From NCBI GenBank assembly GCA_039111635.1, contig JBCAQO010000005.1, positions 496,001 to 560,000 of the forward strand: a stretch of DNA of 64,000 bases. The letters run 5' to 3'. Below are positions 11,560-21,896 of the stretch, one piece after another. Source of the DNA: Heterobasidion occidentale. Taxonomy: Eukaryota; Basidiomycota; Agaricomycetes; Russulales; Bondarzewiaceae. Position 1 is the stretch's first letter, and every line of letters starts with the position of its first letter. The position numbers were made by a program, and so were the translations under genes. The notes beneath the pieces were generated by a model that was not told the origin of the DNA, searched no databases, and saw nothing but the letters and a program-made list of their open reading frames with translations.

Positions 11560-12732
11560 CTGAGCTAGCGTGTCCCATGATGTGGAAAGAACACACTACG
11601 AGATGCAGGCGAACAAAGGCGATGAGATGTCGCGATCGGTGGGTCCATCATTTGTCTTCATAATCCAGATTACACGCTGAGACGCCAGTACCATTGGCAG
11701 GTACTATGTGTGAACCGTATCCGGACGGGTGGGGGATCGTCTTAGTGCGGGGCTTGATATCGATTACCTGCGCAAGTTCTTCGAAGACCCTGGGGCAGAG
11801 ACTCACACACAGGCGCAGCGCGCATTGCAAACGCAAACGTTGTCCAATGAGGCTACGCACCTTGAGCGCTCTCTCTTTCACGTACAACGGCACGCGCTTG
11901 CCTGATGCGTTCGCGGGGATCAACACGTCACGATGGAACTACGACAGAACCACGACGTGTACGCTGCTATCAGCGTGGAAGGTCGCAATGAGCTAAAGGT
12001 CGATTCCGGAAGGTCGATGTTCCTCTAGAAAGTGAGCAATGGCTCGGCGTGGCATGTCACAAGCCACGTCGTTCATATGGCTGGCAATGGCCCCATAGAG
12101 GAAAGATAACTTCTGTCTCACGTTGAAGTTTGTAGTTGGTGAGCCATCTCCTGTTCCTAATTCTAGCGACATCCCATCCCTATGAATAAATCGGACCAGT
12201 CTTTGTTATGTTTGACTATATATATATCATTGATGTTTGAAACAGTGGATTAGATGCATCTTGACATTTTTCTTCATCCCACGGCAGCAGGATTGGCCCA
12301 CTCGTCAGATCGCGGACCACAAGACCAGGTGAGCTGGGTACAAGAGTACTTGCTAAAGATACTCGCTGACGCCGTACTAGCGACAGTCGCGGCTTGATGG
12401 CATCCACCATCATTCTACGGTGGACACCATCCCCAAATCTTTCCAGAATGATCGCTGATTTCGTCAATTGCTCCAGTATTTACCATTGCTATGCATATAT
12501 ATATGAGCGCTCACAAGTCTTCGGGTGGAGGTGGAGGGGAGTACAGTGTTTCAGCGACCTTGAGCAACGCAAGCACCAGGAAGACACTTCACACCAATCT
12601 ATCCTATCAACTCAGTCCTGGACTGAGTCATAGCATCAGCGAAACCGACGTGACAAGGCGTGGCGGTCGATTTGTCAATCGAAGTCTTTACAGGTTGCGG
12701 TAGGCTGCAATCGCGCAGAAGTCACAAATATC

Positions 12733-13935
12733 ATGAATTCTCGACTGGCTGTCGTTGCCCTCCTGTGCGAAAGTTTCTGTTGTGGTGGGTCTAAATTTCC
12801 GTTTTCACAGCATATTAACCAAGATGACTACAAGGCGTGCTCACTATTCTATTCGGGGCCTCTGTATACGTAGTTCTGTGAGCTATCATCCTTTTAAAAG
12901 CCAACTCACATTGAACTCAAAAATTTGCATATTGCACAGGTTTGGAAGAGCACGGACAACAACAACCTATGTCTTGTTGGCGGTGAACATTGTCCTCTAC
13001 GCTATTTCTGTTCTCCATTGGACAGTAAGCTCGGTAGTCATCCTGGGTGACGTCTCGGTGGGCATGGTTGAAGCACTTGTTATTACCTGGTCTCCTTTCA
13101 TCAGTGTACGTATGCCCTATTCATCACCACAGCAAACTAATGTTGGAATTCAAAGCATATTCTTTGCGATGCCATCGTGGTATGGCGAGCGTGGTTGATC
13201 TGGGAGCGTAATGCAAAAATCTGTATCCCATCCTTTGTCTGTCTTTTCGGGACGCTAGGTGCGTCTATTTCCTAGACTTTCTTTAAACCAGAGCAGACCT
13301 CCACACTACAGCTAGTGTCGTGATCGGCATAGTTTTCGAATTACAGGGGAGTACATTCCTATCCTTGTCTCTTGTTTCCTTGATCTGGGGCTCCCTCTTG
13401 GGCTCGAATTTGTGGTCAACATCGATAATAGCCTGGCGAGCATGGTTTGTTAAATCACATTTCATCTACAGGTGCCCATGAGATCACTCACTGGTCCTTG
13501 CATATACCGTAGGCGGCACAGGCAATTCATCAAGTCTCAGCTGGGAGCAGGGACTGCTAGGACAAATGCCGAGAAAACACTCTGCCTTCTCATAGAGTCG
13601 GGGTCAATATATCTTTGTATTTGGGTGCGTTCGTAGCTCAGATAAGACGCGCTTTAGCTGACATCTCTGGGATGTAGTCAGTGCACCTTGGGATAGAATA
13701 CGGCTTTCAATCTGCGATGTACATACCGCACTCCATTATCGTCCAACTTGCCGTGAGTTTCGAACATCCGGGTCATGCACAGGAATTATCTGATTGTTGT
13801 TATTGCTAGGCTATATATCCCCTGACTATAATCATCATTGTTCATATTCGCGCCACTTCCTCGAACTCGCCATCTAAAATCTCATTCATCGACTTTGTGA
13901 CGCCCCTGGTATTTTCTCTGGGATGTAGATCTTGA
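12733..13935 (+). CDS. Multi-pass membrane protein of an agaricomycete-specific family
   Basis: An open model can be read through about eight short exons: 12733-12784, 12835-12877, 12940-13105, 13156-13258, 13294-13444, 13513 onward, with the stop at 13933-13935. Most introns are 35-70 bp with GT...AG ends. Hydrophobic segments follow one another: LTILFGASVYVVL, YVLLAVNIVLYAISVLHW, CDAIVVWRAWLIW, FLSLSLVSLIWGSLLG and CLLIESGSIYLCIW. The motifs DAIVVWRAW and the NAEKTLCLLIESG block are, as I recall it, typical of a large family of hypothetical mushroom proteins with about seven transmembrane helices and no known function. The start is the first ATG before CESFCCGVLT. The exact junction of the fifth exon (intron of only 35 bp) is the weakest point. 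A broken paralogue lies 2.7 kb downstream. Confidence 0.65.
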
Positions 13936-15414
13936 TCGTAACTCAATTACCTCCTAATAGAATAACCTTATCGGGGACATTTGCGAGCGCGGAGCTTACG
14001 GGTCAATCAGCATCGACTGGACAGGAAGCTATAGCGGATACAGTCACAATACGTTTGAATACACTGTTTGTACCGTCACAGAGTGGAGAGCATAGATAGA
14101 AAGGTCAGGAGCAATAGGTACGAGAATGATAGCACTGCTCAAGCTACGGATACTTGCCCTGGATCATAGGTAAGTTGCAGCGTACTGCGCAATCACCTCC
14201 TGATCTTTTGACACCTAGGATTCTATGGATACTAGTGAATGCCCATGATGGTATCATAGAGCAATGTTAGAGTAGGGGTTCAGAAAGAGAGAGTAGAGAG
14301 AAGCGGAAGATACAGAGGGAGGGTCGGGAGATGCCGCGGCGGCGGCGCTTCGTCAGCTATGCAGCCAGACAAGAGTTCTCAACGAGTCAACACGGCGCCA
14401 TACAGTGCCTATTCGCGATTTATTGGACGGATGGAGAGCGATTCCAAGTCCAAGGGATGAACAGTGTAAGTATCTGTATTTCTCTGAACGATCACAGACA
14501 AACGATGCAAGTGTGCTCAGCTGGTGGTAGCGGAAAGGCCGGCGCAATGAGTTGTGTTTTTATATAGTGAACAGGATTGACGGCATCATCGCGATCGGTC
14601 CGTCCATTATTTTGTCTTGATGATCTAGAGCGCCTGCTGAAATGCCTGCGTGTAAGTCGTATTCAGACTGGCGCATGCCTGGTTGATATAGTTTCTCAGC
14701 GCAGGGCTTCATCTCGTTCTTCGAAGGCCAAGAGGGTGGCTAAGATTACTGCATAGGCGTATCGCGCATTGCGAACATGGCTATGAATTCACTTCTGGCG
14801 CTCTCTTGATGACTGGGCGTGGCATGATGGAGCCATGGAAGAAGAAGAACATTTGTCTTGTGCTGACGCTCGTGGTGAGTTAGCCATTCCCATTTTCTCT
14901 CTTTAGGCATCATCCTTCCCCTACGAAGAGAATTTATCTTCGATGTATTTGACTGTATTTGCATCACCAATATTTGAAGCATTGGACCATGCGCATGTGG
15001 ACATACTTTCTACATCCCGTGGCATCAGGAATTGGTCTGCTTGTCAGATCGCAGAACACGAGACCAGGTGAGTTGGCTCAAAAAAGTAACTTGGACATAC
15101 TAGCGATATCTTGACCGTCACGGCTCCACGGCGTCAAATCCAAACCTTGTCCGATTTCGTCCAGCTCAATATTATCAATTGTTATGTGTGTCTCCGAGCT
15201 TACTCGACAGCGAGCGGACTTAAAGGCGAGCACCGTCCTGCACTCTGTCGGGTTCTCTAGCAGCATTGAGCAGGTAGCTCTTCCCCGGCCTATTCTAACA
15301 ACTCAGTTCTGGACTGACTCATAGCACAGCGCAACCGACGTGACGAGGCTTGGTGGCCGACTGGTCTAGAATCAAAAAAATTCAGGTCGCTGTAGATTGC
15401 AATCAGTCACCGCG

Positions 15415-16620
15415 ATGAGTCCCATTAGTTCTCGAGGAGCTGGCGCTGCTCTCTTGTGCGAAAGCTTTTTGTGGTAGGTCTAGCTTCCCATATTCCTAGG
15501 TTCAAAATCAACCAAGAAGGCTCTAAGGCGTGCTCACTATCTGTTCGGGGTCTCGGTATATGTGGTTTTGTGAGCCATGATCTCTCTTGAAAAGCCAGCT
15601 TCACCAAACTCAAGCACTTGGATGCTGTATAGGTTTCGAAGAGCGCGGACAAGAACTGCCTATGCCTTACTGGCGGTGAACATCGTCCTCTACGCCATGT
15701 CTATAATCCACTGGATAGTCAACTCAGTGGTCATCCTGGGTGTCGTCTCGGCGGGTAGGCTGAAGATGCGATCATTACATGGTTCCCTACCATCAATGTA
15801 CGTATAACATGCTCATCGCCACGACATAAGATTAATGCTGGGAAGAAAGTACATTTTTAGCGATGCCATCGTTATATGGCGAGTATGGTTGATCTGGGGA
15901 CGCAACGCAAAAATATGTACCTTCCTTTGTTTGCCTTGTTGGGATACTAGGTTTGTCCATTTCCGACACTCACCTTGAACCAGTGCAGACCTCTATACTA
16001 CAGTTAGTACCCTGGTCGGCATAGTTTCGCGGGATCGATCCTTCAGTCTGTTGTTTTGATCTGGTGTTTCCTTCTAAGCTCAAACTTGTGGACAACATCA
16101 GCAATAGCGTGGCGAGCGTGGTTCGTCGAATCACATTGCTTCCAAGGCCCCCTTGAGATTCCTTACCGGTGCCTGCAATCTCCGCAGGCGCCACAGGCGA
16201 TTCATCAAGTCCCAGCTCGGAGCAGGGACTGCTCGAACAAATGTCGAGAAAATACTCGGCCTGCTCATAGAGTCGGGGACAATGTATTTCTGTATTTGGG
16301 TGCGTTCGTAGCGCGATAGGATGCGCTGTAGCTGACACATCTGGTGTAGTCACTGTACGTTGTGATCTACTACAGTCTTCAAAACCTCGGTGTTCATACC
16401 AGACACCATTGTTGTCCAACTCGTCGTAAGTTTCGAATAACCAGATCATGCACAGGATCATATCTGATTGTCTTGATTGCTAGGCCCTATATCCACTCAT
16501 CATCATCATCATCATCGTTCACATGCAGGTCACTTCCTCAAACTCGATATCTAAAACCCTAGTGTCATCCATCGACTTTGTGACGTCTCCCGACAAACCA
16601 TCCGGAGACGCGGATTCTTG
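15415..16620 (+). pseudogene. Decayed duplicate of the multi-pass membrane protein gene
   Basis: The same exon order as the gene at 12733-13935 is visible: start near 15415, TAYALLAVNIVLYAMSIIHW at about 15655, DAIVIWRVWLIWGRNAKI near 15860, and TNVEKILGLLIESGTMYFCI near 16240. A base is lost before the first donor, changing the phase into exon 2; the exon-2 helix is frameshifted; and the segment after VVSAG shifts frame again. Loss of function is likely unless these are sequence errors. A CAT microsatellite lies at about 16498-16518 in the last exon. Confidence 0.65.
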
Positions 16621-17208
16621 ATTATCATTCAATTGCCTCTGGATTTAAGTATGCGCTCGCATATGATCCCTCGTTGACCTTGCTGAAGACATTTGCGGTT
16701 GCGAGAATTACGGGTTGATCAGTGTCGACTGGGAGAAAAAACTACTGAGTATACAATCACAACATGTTTGAATATGTCAAAGGGTGGACAAGGAACATAA
16801 ATAGAAAGGCTAGGGGCAATAAGAATTCGAGAGAAACCCCTCTGGATCGTGGATAGGTTACAGCTACTACTGCGGAGTCGCTCCCCGGCTCGAACATTCG
16901 CCTAGAATGCTCTGTAGATGCAGGCAAACGCTCACACCAGTATCATGGAGCAATTTTGCGGTACCAGAGAGTCGGCAGGAGAGTATAGAAGCAGCGGAGG
17001 ATATAGAGGCAGATGGGCGCGCGCTTCGTCAACTACCCAGCGTACTACATCAAAACTGTATGATTTGACAGCTCACTGCACGGCGCCATCTCGTGCCTTC
17101 GCGATTCATTGGACGGGTAGAGAGCGATTCGAGCGGATGAGTGTCAGTATAATCCAAAAGCGATCACAGACACGTGATGCAAGGCCGATAGGTCACTGGA
17201 TGTAGTGT

Positions 17209-17330
17209 TTGCCGCAAGGCGAGGTAATCTCGAGGCACCTTCACCTTGCCTTGATCCGTGAGCATGACGTAAGCAGGCAAGGCAAGGCAAGGTGCCACCC
17301 GAGATTGCCTCGAGATGAATCAAGGTCATC
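17209..17330. repeat. Imperfect inverted repeat with AAGGC-rich core
   Basis: AATCTCGAGGCACCTT (17225-17240 area) is matched in inverted order by AAGGTGCCACCCGAGATT near 17287-17304, with short CAAGG-type repeats between. It could form a hairpin of roughly 90 bases. No gene is associated with it. Confidence 0.6.
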
Positions 17331-17584
17331 ATTCTCCTTCCTTCCCCCGACATGTGATCTAAACGCGCTCAAGCGCGTACTTGATGTGGTCCAAGTTTTC
17401 TGCAGTGCCCTGCCTGTGTAGCCTTGCAAGAAGAGTACTCGACCGTCAACTGTCTCGCCGGACCCCTACACTCACGTTTACATGATCCGACTCCGGCATC
17501 CGCTGCGCTGCTCCATCGGCAACTGCGTAGGTCAATTTCCAAACACATTTGACTCGATTTTCTTCATGTCCTCGTCCTCGTATG

Positions 17585-18831
17585 TGTTATGACTTGACCG
17601 ATCGGGGCCCTTCGCGGCCGGTCTAACCGATGGATCAAGCATCACATGCTAGGCGGCTCCACTACGGAGCGTACATCAAGGTATTCGGCATGTCCTTAGG
17701 AGCCGACAAGACCGATGGTTCTTCAAGACATCGGTAGAGGCTATATGAGAGGGACATGAGGCTCACGAAGTTCACACCAGTGATAAGGAGGCATTCACAT
17801 GCCATGGGCTTAGGGCTTATGGTAAGCACCTCGTCGCACCATGATGGATCAGTGCGACTAGAGAAGTACAAGAGTAGGCGCCGAAGGGAAAGACGGCGGC
17901 CACAGCTCTCCTAGGATGGAAACCTAGAGAAGCACAGGGACTCTTACCCTATACCCCATACAGTATATAAGGCCCATAGAATAGGCTGAGGATCTTCAGT
18001 CTATTCTCTTTCGTTCATTCGTATCTTCGAATACAAAGCTCTTCGTTTCCCCTGTATCCACACATACAGGATTTCCTGTTACGAACGGCTCGTTCAATAC
18101 CCAAGAGTAACAGGTTTCTTCCCTAGGTCGCACAAATGGACTGAGTGGTGGACGGAGTCTCGACTGTATCAGGCGTTGATACAGGAGGGAATAATGATTG
18201 ACTCTAAGTTACACAGTGTGAAGACCGTGTAAGAACAAAGAGCTTCGTATTCGAAGATAACGAATGAACGAAAGATAATAGACTGAAGATCCTCAGCCTA
18301 TTCTATGGGCCTTATATACTGTATAGGGTATAGGGTAAGAGTCCGTGTGCTTCTCCCAGGTTTCCATCCTAGGAGAGCTGTGGCCGCCGTCTTTCTCATC
18401 GGCGCCTACTCTTGTACTTCTCCAGTCGCACTGGATCCATCATGGTGCGACGAGGTGCTTACCCATAAGCCCTAAGCCCATGGCTGTGTGAATGCCTCCT
18501 TATCCACTGTGTGAACTTCGTGAGTCTTATGTCCCTCTCATATAGCCTCTACCGATGTCTTGAAGAACCATCGGTCTTGTCGGCTCCTAAGGACATGCCG
18601 AATACCTTGTGCTCCGTAGTGGAGCCGCCTAGCATGTGATGCTTGATCCATCGGTTAGACCGGCCGCGAAGGGCCCCGATCGGTCAAGTCATAACATTTC
18701 CTAGAGCCAATCATTGTTCCCTCTCCTATATCAACGCCTGATACAGTCGAGACTCCGTCCACCACTCAGTCCATTGTGCGACCTAGGAAGAACCTGTTAC
18801 TCTTGGGTTATTGAACGAGCCGTTCATAACA
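17585..18831 (+). repeat. 5' LTR of copy A, interrupted
   Basis: Starts TGTTATGACTTGACC at 17585 and ends CCGTTCATAACA at 18831. The TATATAAGG promoter block is near 17963 and AGTCTATTCT is at 17998-18007. Bases 18077-18696 are an inserted inverted LTR. Confidence 0.85.
18077..18696 (-). repeat. Inverted solo LTR inside the 5' LTR of copy A, with TSD
   Basis: A 620-bp reverse-orientation copy of the same LTR, from TGTTACGAACGG to TCATAACA. TTTCC occurs on both sides (18072-18076 and 18697-18701), a 5-bp target-site duplication. No internal sequence remains, so it arose by LTR-LTR recombination or as a solo insertion product. Confidence 0.88.
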
Positions 18832-19472
18832 CTAGAATAGACTCGCTTTTGCCCCTACCTTGCACCACACTCTACTTGCTGCCACACTCTTTCTCACAAC
18901 CCTCATCGGTGGCATAGACCCCCACCGAAGAGAGTTACTTCACACACCCTGTAGCAAGACCTAGGCCTAGGATTCCACCAGGCACTAGACGAACTCATAA
19001 CCAACTTCGACAGAACAATCGTCTATATCCATCAAAGAGAAAACCGCTGGTATTCTACTCGACACCAATCGGCCAGCACCCCCAAACTTTGATAACTGCT
19101 CGTACCGAGAAGCGATACTTCTTCACAAGAGAAGACGGAACAGAAGCTGAGTGGGCTTCGAACGAAACAGCAGAGACTGGGTAGAACCACCCCAGTACAG
19201 GAACCCCGAACCGGAAATCCCGGACACATCGGAGGAAGAAGAAGGAACATCCTAGTCCGAATCCTCGGAATATTCAGACACCAATCACACCCGAAATATT
19301 ATGTCAACCCTACAAACCCCCCGTCTCGTCGGGAAGGGGCAAGCTCAAGCTCCCGATAACTTCGAAGGGGACCGAACACAATCACAGAAATTCATCATGA
19401 ATTGCCCTCCTCCTTTTCACAGCAGAACCAGACCGATACAAGACGGATTCCGACAAAGTCTCTCTCGCTCTC
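18832..19472 (+). pseudogene. Leader and 5' end of gag of copy A
   Basis: Homologous to 20133-20770 of copy B. The primer-binding site AGAATAGACT lies at 18834-18843, two bases after the LTR. Gag coding from about 19280 contains DNFEGDRTQSQKF but suffers indels. It ends at CTCGCTCTC where copy B is inserted; the rest resumes at 30261. Confidence 0.8.
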
Positions 19473-20132
19473 TGTTATGACTTGACCGATCGGGGCCCTT
19501 CGCGCCGGTCTAACCGATGGATCAAGCATCACATGCTAGGCGGCTCCACTACGGAGCGTACACCAAGGTATTTCGGCATGTCCTTAGGAGCCGACAAGAC
19601 CGATGGTTCTTCAAGACATCGGTAAAGGCTATATGAGAGGGACATGAGGCTCACGGAGTTCACACAGTAATATGAGAGGCATTCACATGCCATGGGCTTA
19701 GGGCTTATCGGGTAAGCACCTCGTCGCACCATGATTGATCTGTGCGACTAGAGAAGTAGAAGAGTAGGCGCCGACAGAGAGAGACGGCGGCCACAGCTCT
19801 CCTAGGATGGAAACCTGGAGAAGCACACGGACTCTTACCCTATACCCTATACAGTAATTAAGGCCCATAGAATAGGCTGAGGATCTTCAGTCTATTCTCT
19901 TTGTTCACTACTGTCTCCCTACAGTAGAACCTTCCGTTCATTCGTATCTTCGAATACGAAGCTCTTCGTTCTTACACAAGTCTTCATACTGTGTAACTCT
20001 TAGAGCCAATCATTATTCCCTCCTGTATCAAACGCCTGATACAGTCGAGACTTCCGTCCACCACTCAGCCCATTGTGCGACCTAGGGAAGAACCTGTTTA
20101 CTCTTGGGTTATGAACGAGCCGTTCGTAAACA
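19473..20132 (+). repeat. 5' LTR of copy B
   Basis: A 660-bp LTR, TGTTATGAC...GTAAACA, nearly identical to the 3' LTR at 29605-30260. Differences include several one-base indels and CAGTAATTAAGG in place of CAGTATATAAGG at the promoter block. The high LTR identity implies a recent insertion if the indels are errors. Confidence 0.92.
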
Positions 20133-20134
20133 CT

Positions 20135-20144
20135 AGAATAGACT
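20135..20144 (+). promoter_or_regulatory. Primer-binding site of copy B, candidate self-priming type
   Basis: AGAATAGACT lies two bases after the 5' LTR. It is not a tRNA-type site (no TGG start). It is the exact reverse complement of AGTCTATTCT in the LTR (19889-19898), which lies 34 bases after the start of the TATA block, where the transcript is expected to begin. In Tf1-type elements the mRNA 5' end folds back and primes in this way. Confidence 0.6.
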
Positions 20145-20604
20145 CGCTTTTGCCCCTACCTTGCACCACACTCTGCTTGCTGCCACACTCTTTCTCACAA
20201 CCCTCGTCGGTGGCATAGACCCCCACCGAAGAGAGTTACTTCACACACCCTGGAGCAAGACCTAGGCCTAGGATTTCCACCAGGCACTAGACGAACCCAT
20301 AACCAACTTCGACAAAACAATCGTCTTATCCATCAAAGAGAAAACCGCTGGTATTACTCCCGACACCAATCGACCAGCACCCCCAAACTTTGATAACTGC
20401 TCGTACCGAGAAGGACGATACTTCTTCACAAGAGAAGACGGAACAGAAGCTGAGTGGGCTTGGGACGAAACAGCAGAAGACTGGGTAGAACCACCCCAGT
20501 ACAGGAACCCCGAACCGGAAATCCCGGACACATCGGAGGAAGAAGAAGGAACATCCGAGTCCGAATCCTCGGATATTCAAACACCGATCAACACCCGAAA
20601 TATT

Positions 20605-21819
20605 ATGTCAAACCCTACAGACCCCCCCGTCTCGTCGGGAAGGGGCAAGCTCAAGCTCCCCGATAACTTCGAAGGGGACCGAACACAATCACAGAAATTC
20701 ATCATGAATTGCCTCCTCCTTTTCACAGCAGAACCAGACCGATACAAGACGGATTCAGACAAAGTTTCTCTCGCTCTCTCGTGCATGAGATATGGGACGG
20801 CCGGCGTATGGGCAGAGAGCTTCCTAAAAAAGACAGTGGGGGCGACCCCGCCCAAGACCGTAGGAACTTGGGACGACTTCCTTGTCAGGTTTAAACTCCA
20901 GTTCAAGGAAACGAACCTTACGGACAAGGCCCGAAGCGCCCTCATGTCTTTCTCTCAGGGGAAAATGACGGTGGATGAATATTCAAACCAATTCATCCTT
21001 ATCGCCGCCGACGCCGACATCACCGACAGGGAACAAGTTCCTTATTTTCAGAGAGGGCTTGACCCGAGGGTCATGGACAAGATCTATGACAAGGAAACTC
21101 CGCCGAAGGACACGATCCAAGATTGGGTCAACACTGCCTGTGAAATAGACGGACGCTTGAGAGCCCGAAGTGCTCAAAAGGCGATCCTAGCCAACTCCAC
21201 CTCATTCCGAAGCGACTTCCTCAATCGCTTTCACCTCCAACCAGCTCGCCGCTATAACTCTACCACCGCTCCTCGAAGAATGAACAACCAGGTGGTTGAC
21301 ATGGACATTGACGCCTCTCGCAAAAGAGACGCCAATCGGAACAAGCGTGTATACGATGGCAAGAGACCTGCTCCCTTCTCCTGCTACAATTGCGGAAAAC
21401 CAGGGCACGGGATAGCTGATTGTCCTTCCCCTCGTAGAGGCGTTCCCCCGTCTCGAGGAAATTCGCGCAAGTCGGTGGGCAGAGGAGGTAGACGAACTCG
21501 CGCTGCAGACATGGAGGATGAAGACGAGCAAGAATCCCCGGTGGGAAACGATGCGCGACTACATCGAGGATTGGAGGAGGGGAGTTCTCATGGCCACCAC
21601 CGTCGGGTACCACAACCTGGTAATTCGGTGGAACGTGAGGACCCTGCCGCGAGAAGGGGAGGATCACGCCAGAGCGATGGAGAGCGCTACGTACCGCCTA
21701 ACGGACGACGAAGCAACGGACCCATCAGTGATATTAATGGCGTCCGAGCGCTCTTCCAAGGAGTAGGGAAGGCCGAGCAAAGGCAGATGTTGGTGGATCT
21801 GGCAGAGGATTTTTCCTGA
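20605..21819 (+). CDS. gag: Gag of copy B, with zinc knuckle
   Basis: Gag packages the element RNA into virus-like particles in the cytoplasm. The 404-residue ORF has a retrotransposon-gag capsid region (AGVWAESFLKK, WDDFLVRFKLQFKE, FQRGLDPRVMDKIYDKETPP) and a CCHC zinc knuckle, CYNCGKPGHGIADC, at about residues 263-276. Upstream of the first Met the same frame stays open to about 20390 and reads like an acidic protein (EEEEGTSESESSD), so the true start is probably farther upstream and obscured by an indel. After residue 310 the frame appears shifted relative to copy A. The stop at 21817-21819 precedes pol by 77 bases in another frame, so pol expression would need a frameshift or a separate start. 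Confidence 0.88.
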   Translation: MSNPTDPPVSSGRGKLKLPDNFEGDRTQSQKFIMNCLLLFTAEPDRYKTDSDKVSLALSCMRYGTAGVWAESFLKKTVGATPPKTVGTWDDFLVRFKLQFKETNLTDKARSALMSFSQGKMTVDEYSNQFILIAADADITDREQVPYFQRGLDPRVMDKIYDKETPPKDTIQDWVNTACEIDGRLRARSAQKAILANSTSFRSDFLNRFHLQPARRYNSTTAPRRMNNQVVDMDIDASRKRDANRNKRVYDGKRPAPFSCYNCGKPGHGIADCPSPRRGVPPSRGNSRKSVGRGGRRTRAADMEDEDEQESPVGNDARLHRGLEEGSSHGHHRRVPQPGNSVEREDPAARRGGSRQSDGERYVPPNGRRSNGPISDINGVRALFQGVGKAEQRQMLVDLAEDFS

Positions 21820-21896
21820 CCTCTCCTTCACCAGCCGAAGAGAGAGGGTCAAGGAAACTCGAGTATGATTCCCCGTCATATATTCAAATCGGAGCA

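Larger units (their letters stand above)
11560..17200. repeat. Tandem segmental duplication, about 3.0 kb and 2.6 kb
   Basis: The unit at about 11560-14570 repeats in the same orientation and order at about 14571-17200, with substantial divergence. Shared landmarks include GCGATCGGT-GTCCAT near 11633 and 14597, the block around the membrane-protein gene (12733 and 15415) and the ACGATCACAGACA block near 14489 and 17160. The second unit is shorter through deletions. Flanking parts (11560-12730, 13940-15410 and 16625-17200) show no gene. Confidence 0.75.
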
